Positions 5,425 through 7,233 of a stretch of DNA of 7,233 bases are shown here, piece by piece. This DNA comes from JBHIFE01 sp046760985 (GTDB taxonomy: Bacteria > Chloroflexota > Dehalococcoidia > Dehalococcoidales > RBG-16-60-22), in NCBI GenBank assembly GCA_046760985.1, contig JBHIFE010000070.1, positions 1 to 7,233 on the forward strand, read 5' to 3'. Every line of letters starts with the position of its first letter. Position 1 is the first letter of the stretch. The notes beneath the pieces are model-generated. The model saw nothing but the letters and a program-made list of their open reading frames with translations, had not been told where the DNA came from and did no database searches. The translations under genes were made by a program, and so were the position numbers.

Positions 5425-6846
5425 CTAGGCTTTGCTAAACCCTTTTCTCTCCATCTTGCCCCATACAGTCTTGCCACTGAAATAATCCCAGAATCCTTTC
5501 AACCGCCACCATAGGGTCAGTTGACGATATCCAAAATTCTCTAAAAAGGCAGCAGTGACCAATCTCGCAATATCCGAGGTCTTTGGGTATCTTCTGTAAA
5601 AAAGCTCTTCCAATACCACAGCTCCTGTGGAGAGGATGACTCCTACGAGAATGGCTATAGTTAGAAAGAGAGCAAAGAACAGGAAATCTACTATACCTAA
5701 GGCATAGCTTATAGGCACGATGATGTACCCTGACATCTCGACCACTGGTGCTAGCATCTCAAAGAATACAAAGTAGGGAAAGGCAATCATTCCAATCGTT
5801 CCATATTTCGGGTTCAGCATCATCCTGCGGTGAATATAGAGGGAGTCGATAAGCCCTCGTTGCCAGCGGTTCCTTTGCCGTCCTAAGACCTTAGGTGACT
5901 CAGGTACCTCAGTCCAGCACACTGGATCGGGCAAGAAGCGCATTTCATATTCCCGCTTTTCTTCACGCAGATACCGATGCATCCGCACCACCAATTCCAT
6001 ATCTTCGGCAAGTGAACCTTGCTTGTAACCACCAATAGTGATGACCACATCCTTTCGGAAAACACCAAAAGCTCCTGATATGATGAGCAAGGAATTCAGA
6101 GCACTCCAACCAGACCGCCCAAAGAGAAAGGCTCGTAAGTATTCGACAGCCTGTATTAAAGCTAGCCAAGCACGAGGCAATCCTACCCGCACTACCCGAC
6201 CGGCTTTAATATTGCAGCCATTGGCAACTCGCACGATGCCCCCCACCGCCACAGTCTTTCCCGGTTTCTCCGAGAAGGGTTTGGTCACCCGTAACAGAGC
6301 ACCACCCTCTATCAGCGAATCAGCATCAATTACACATATCAATGGATGTCTGGAAACATTTATTCCGGCATTTTGGGCATCAGCCTTGCCTCCGTTTATC
6401 TTGTCTAGTACGACTAGATTAGGATTATCCGGCGAACGGTAAACGCCCAGTATCTGCTGGCAGGGCACCCTTTTTTCAATATCCGCTGGTATCGGATGCA
6501 GGTTAAAGACAGCCTTGAGTTTCCCAAAGGTGTTGTCCGTTGAACCATCATTGACCACGATAACCTCAAACTCAGGGTATTCCAGCATCAGTAGGGATTT
6601 CACACTCTCGTCTATGGTGAGTTCTTCATTGTAGGCAGGCGCAATTATGGAGACAGGCATTGCCAGCGGAGATTGTATTATTCGTCGCCACTGCTCGTGC
6701 TGGACGCGTCTTCGATACCTGAGCACTGAGAAATATGATATAACCAACAAGATGAAATAATTGCTGTTGATGGCGATGAAGTAGCTCAAAAAGGCTATAT
6801 TGAAGCCCAAGATTATGCTAACCAGGATGCCGTCGCTTTGCCCCAA
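5425..6846 (-). CDS. Membrane family-2 glycosyltransferase (PgaC/IcaA or cellulose-synthase-like)
   Basis: A 473-residue processive-type GT2 enzyme, probably building a polysaccharide from nucleotide sugars at the inner face of the membrane. One or two hydrophobic segments at the N-terminus (about 7-41) precede the catalytic domain: PAYNEE (70-75), VVNDGSTDNT (97-106), DAD (174-176), the acid pair in SLAEDMEL (E281, D282), and QRNRWQRG (324-331) with the Q-x-x-R-W acceptor motif. Three further membrane segments follow (about 349-415). This matches poly-N-acetylglucosamine, hyaluronan or cellulose synthase-like enzymes; the sugar cannot be told. The start is TTG at 6846, with AGGAG eight bases upstream; there is no ATG before residue 63, which is already inside the catalytic domain. 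It begins 3 bases after the HEAT-repeat gene stop, so the two are cotranscribed. No terminator is seen before the convergent tRNA. Confidence 0.92.
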   Translation of the reverse strand: MGQSDGILVSIILGFNIAFLSYFIAINSNYFILLVISYFSVLRYRRRVQHEQWRRIIQSPLAMPVSIIAPAYNEELTIDESVKSLLMLEYPEFEVIVVNDGSTDNTFGKLKAVFNLHPIPADIEKRVPCQQILGVYRSPDNPNLVVLDKINGGKADAQNAGINVSRHPLICVIDADSLIEGGALLRVTKPFSEKPGKTVAVGGIVRVANGCNIKAGRVVRVGLPRAWLALIQAVEYLRAFLFGRSGWSALNSLLIISGAFGVFRKDVVITIGGYKQGSLAEDMELVVRMHRYLREEKREYEMRFLPDPVCWTEVPESPKVLGRQRNRWQRGLIDSLYIHRRMMLNPKYGTIGMIAFPYFVFFEMLAPVVEMSGYIIVPISYALGIVDFLFFALFLTIAILVGVILSTGAVVLEELFYRRYPKTSDIARLVTAAFLENFGYRQLTLWWRLKGFWDYFSGKTVWGKMERKGFSKA

Positions 6847-6849
6847 TGT

Positions 6850-7233
6850 TTACACTCCTAAAGCTCTTTCCGCCAATATTTGTGCGGCTACGGTACGTGG
6901 TGCTCCTTCGCCTGAACACGAAGCCTCACGCAGAGCCTCTATGCCTTCTTCACCAAGTCGATATAGAGCGTCGGCTGCGTTGTGCCTAACCCACCAGTTC
7001 TCATCTGAGAGTGCCTGCTTGAGCTTACCCACCGCTTGCTTGTCTCCTAGTGCCCCTAGTGCTTTAGCCGCTTGAGCCCTTACCTCCCAGCTCTCGTCGT
7101 TAAGTGAAATATTCAGGCTTTCCACGGCTGATACATCTCCTATCTGGCCTAACGCCTTCGCCGCCGATATTCGAGTTTCTTTGTCAGGGTCTCCCAGTAG
7201 CAAGAGAAGTGGACTCAGAGCTGCAGTGATTCG
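6850..7233 (-). CDS. HEAT-repeat protein (PBS-lyase HEAT type), 5' part outside window
   Basis: The frame is open from the right edge to the TAA at 6850, giving the last 127 residues. They consist of tandem helical HEAT repeats of about 31 residues: one ending GQIGDVSAVES, one LNISLNDESWEVR...GALGDKQAVGK, one LKQALSDENWWVR...YRLGEEGIEA, and a last degenerate one. The consensus x-L-x-D-x-x-x-x-VR-x-x-AA-x-ALG-x-(I/L)GD is plain. Such repeats form protein-binding scaffolds; the PBS-lyase label is only the name of the repeat family. A TTG at 7203 could be taken as a start, but the repeat pattern continues upstream of it without a break (RITAALSPLLLL), so the true start lies outside. It precedes the glycosyltransferase by 3 bases, suggesting it helps assemble or regulate that membrane system. 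This is inference from context. Confidence 0.88.
   Translation of the reverse strand, partial: RITAALSPLLLLLGDPDKETRISAAKALGQIGDVSAVESLNISLNDESWEVRAQAAKALGALGDKQAVGKLKQALSDENWWVRHNAADALYRLGEEGIEALREASCSGEGAPRTVAAQILAERALGV
6855..6859 (-). promoter_or_regulatory. Ribosome binding site fixing the TTG start of the glycosyltransferase
   Basis: AGGAG (6859-6855) lies inside the last codons of the HEAT-repeat gene, eight bases before the TTG at 6846. The spacing is ideal and supports the rare TTG start and coupled translation. Confidence 0.65.

Noticed and set aside
6038..6442. Plus-strand open frame of 134 residues opposite the glycosyltransferase
   Set aside because: It is antisense to the conserved GT2 catalytic core and shows no recognisable domain or start signal.
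7201..7203. TTG at 7203 as the start of the HEAT-repeat protein
   Set aside because: The frame and the helical repeat pattern continue upstream to the window edge, so it is an internal leucine codon.
1..7233. CRISPR array or other direct-repeat array
   Set aside because: No regularly spaced DNA repeats are seen; the only periodicity is the 93-base HEAT coding repeat at 6850-7233, which is a protein repeat.

Overview
This window is a gene-dense piece of a bacterial chromosome. Seven complete protein genes, two genes cut by the window edges and one initiator tRNA are visible. All protein genes lie on the minus strand; the tRNA lies on the plus strand. No stretch longer than about 145 bases lacks a gene. 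Bacterial origin is clear from lspA, a DksA/TraR-type protein, Shine-Dalgarno sites and an fMet-type tRNA. The flavour of the proteins (HEAT-repeat protein, DUF72, DksA-LspA-RluD cluster) reminds me of Dehalococcoidia/Chloroflexota, but that is an impression and not a demonstrated placement.

Reading in the direction of transcription (right to left): 7233-6850 is the end of a HEAT-repeat protein, followed after 3 bases by a membrane family-2 glycosyltransferase (6846-5425) that starts with TTG. These two look like one operon, probably for an extracellular or cell-envelope polysaccharide. The tRNA-fMet (5336-5410, plus strand) ends 14 bases from the glycosyltransferase stop, so the two converge. 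Between the tRNA and the DUF72 gene (5192-4425) lies a divergent promoter region: a strong sigma70-like promoter faces the tRNA, and another faces DUF72 so closely that its mRNA may be leaderless.

From 4309 down to the left edge runs a tight minus-strand series: dksA/traR-like, lspA, rluD-like, a PUA/EVE-like plus PD-(D/E)XK nuclease protein, a 71-residue acidic protein and gltX. The first three reproduce the known ylyA-lspA-ylyB order of Bacillus subtilis. They cover a zinc-finger transcription-type regulator, lipoprotein signal peptide removal and rRNA-type pseudouridylation. gltX supplies Glu-tRNA.

The most interesting part is 1268-2511. Here a predicted two-domain protein, with an N-terminal reader domain of the kind that binds modified bases and a C-terminal NucS/DUF91-like nuclease fold, is translationally coupled through ATGA to a small acidic protein of unknown family. 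This pair is visibly more AT-rich than the flanking housekeeping genes and looks like a recent insertion between rluD and gltX. It is a candidate compact modification-dependent restriction (defence) module.
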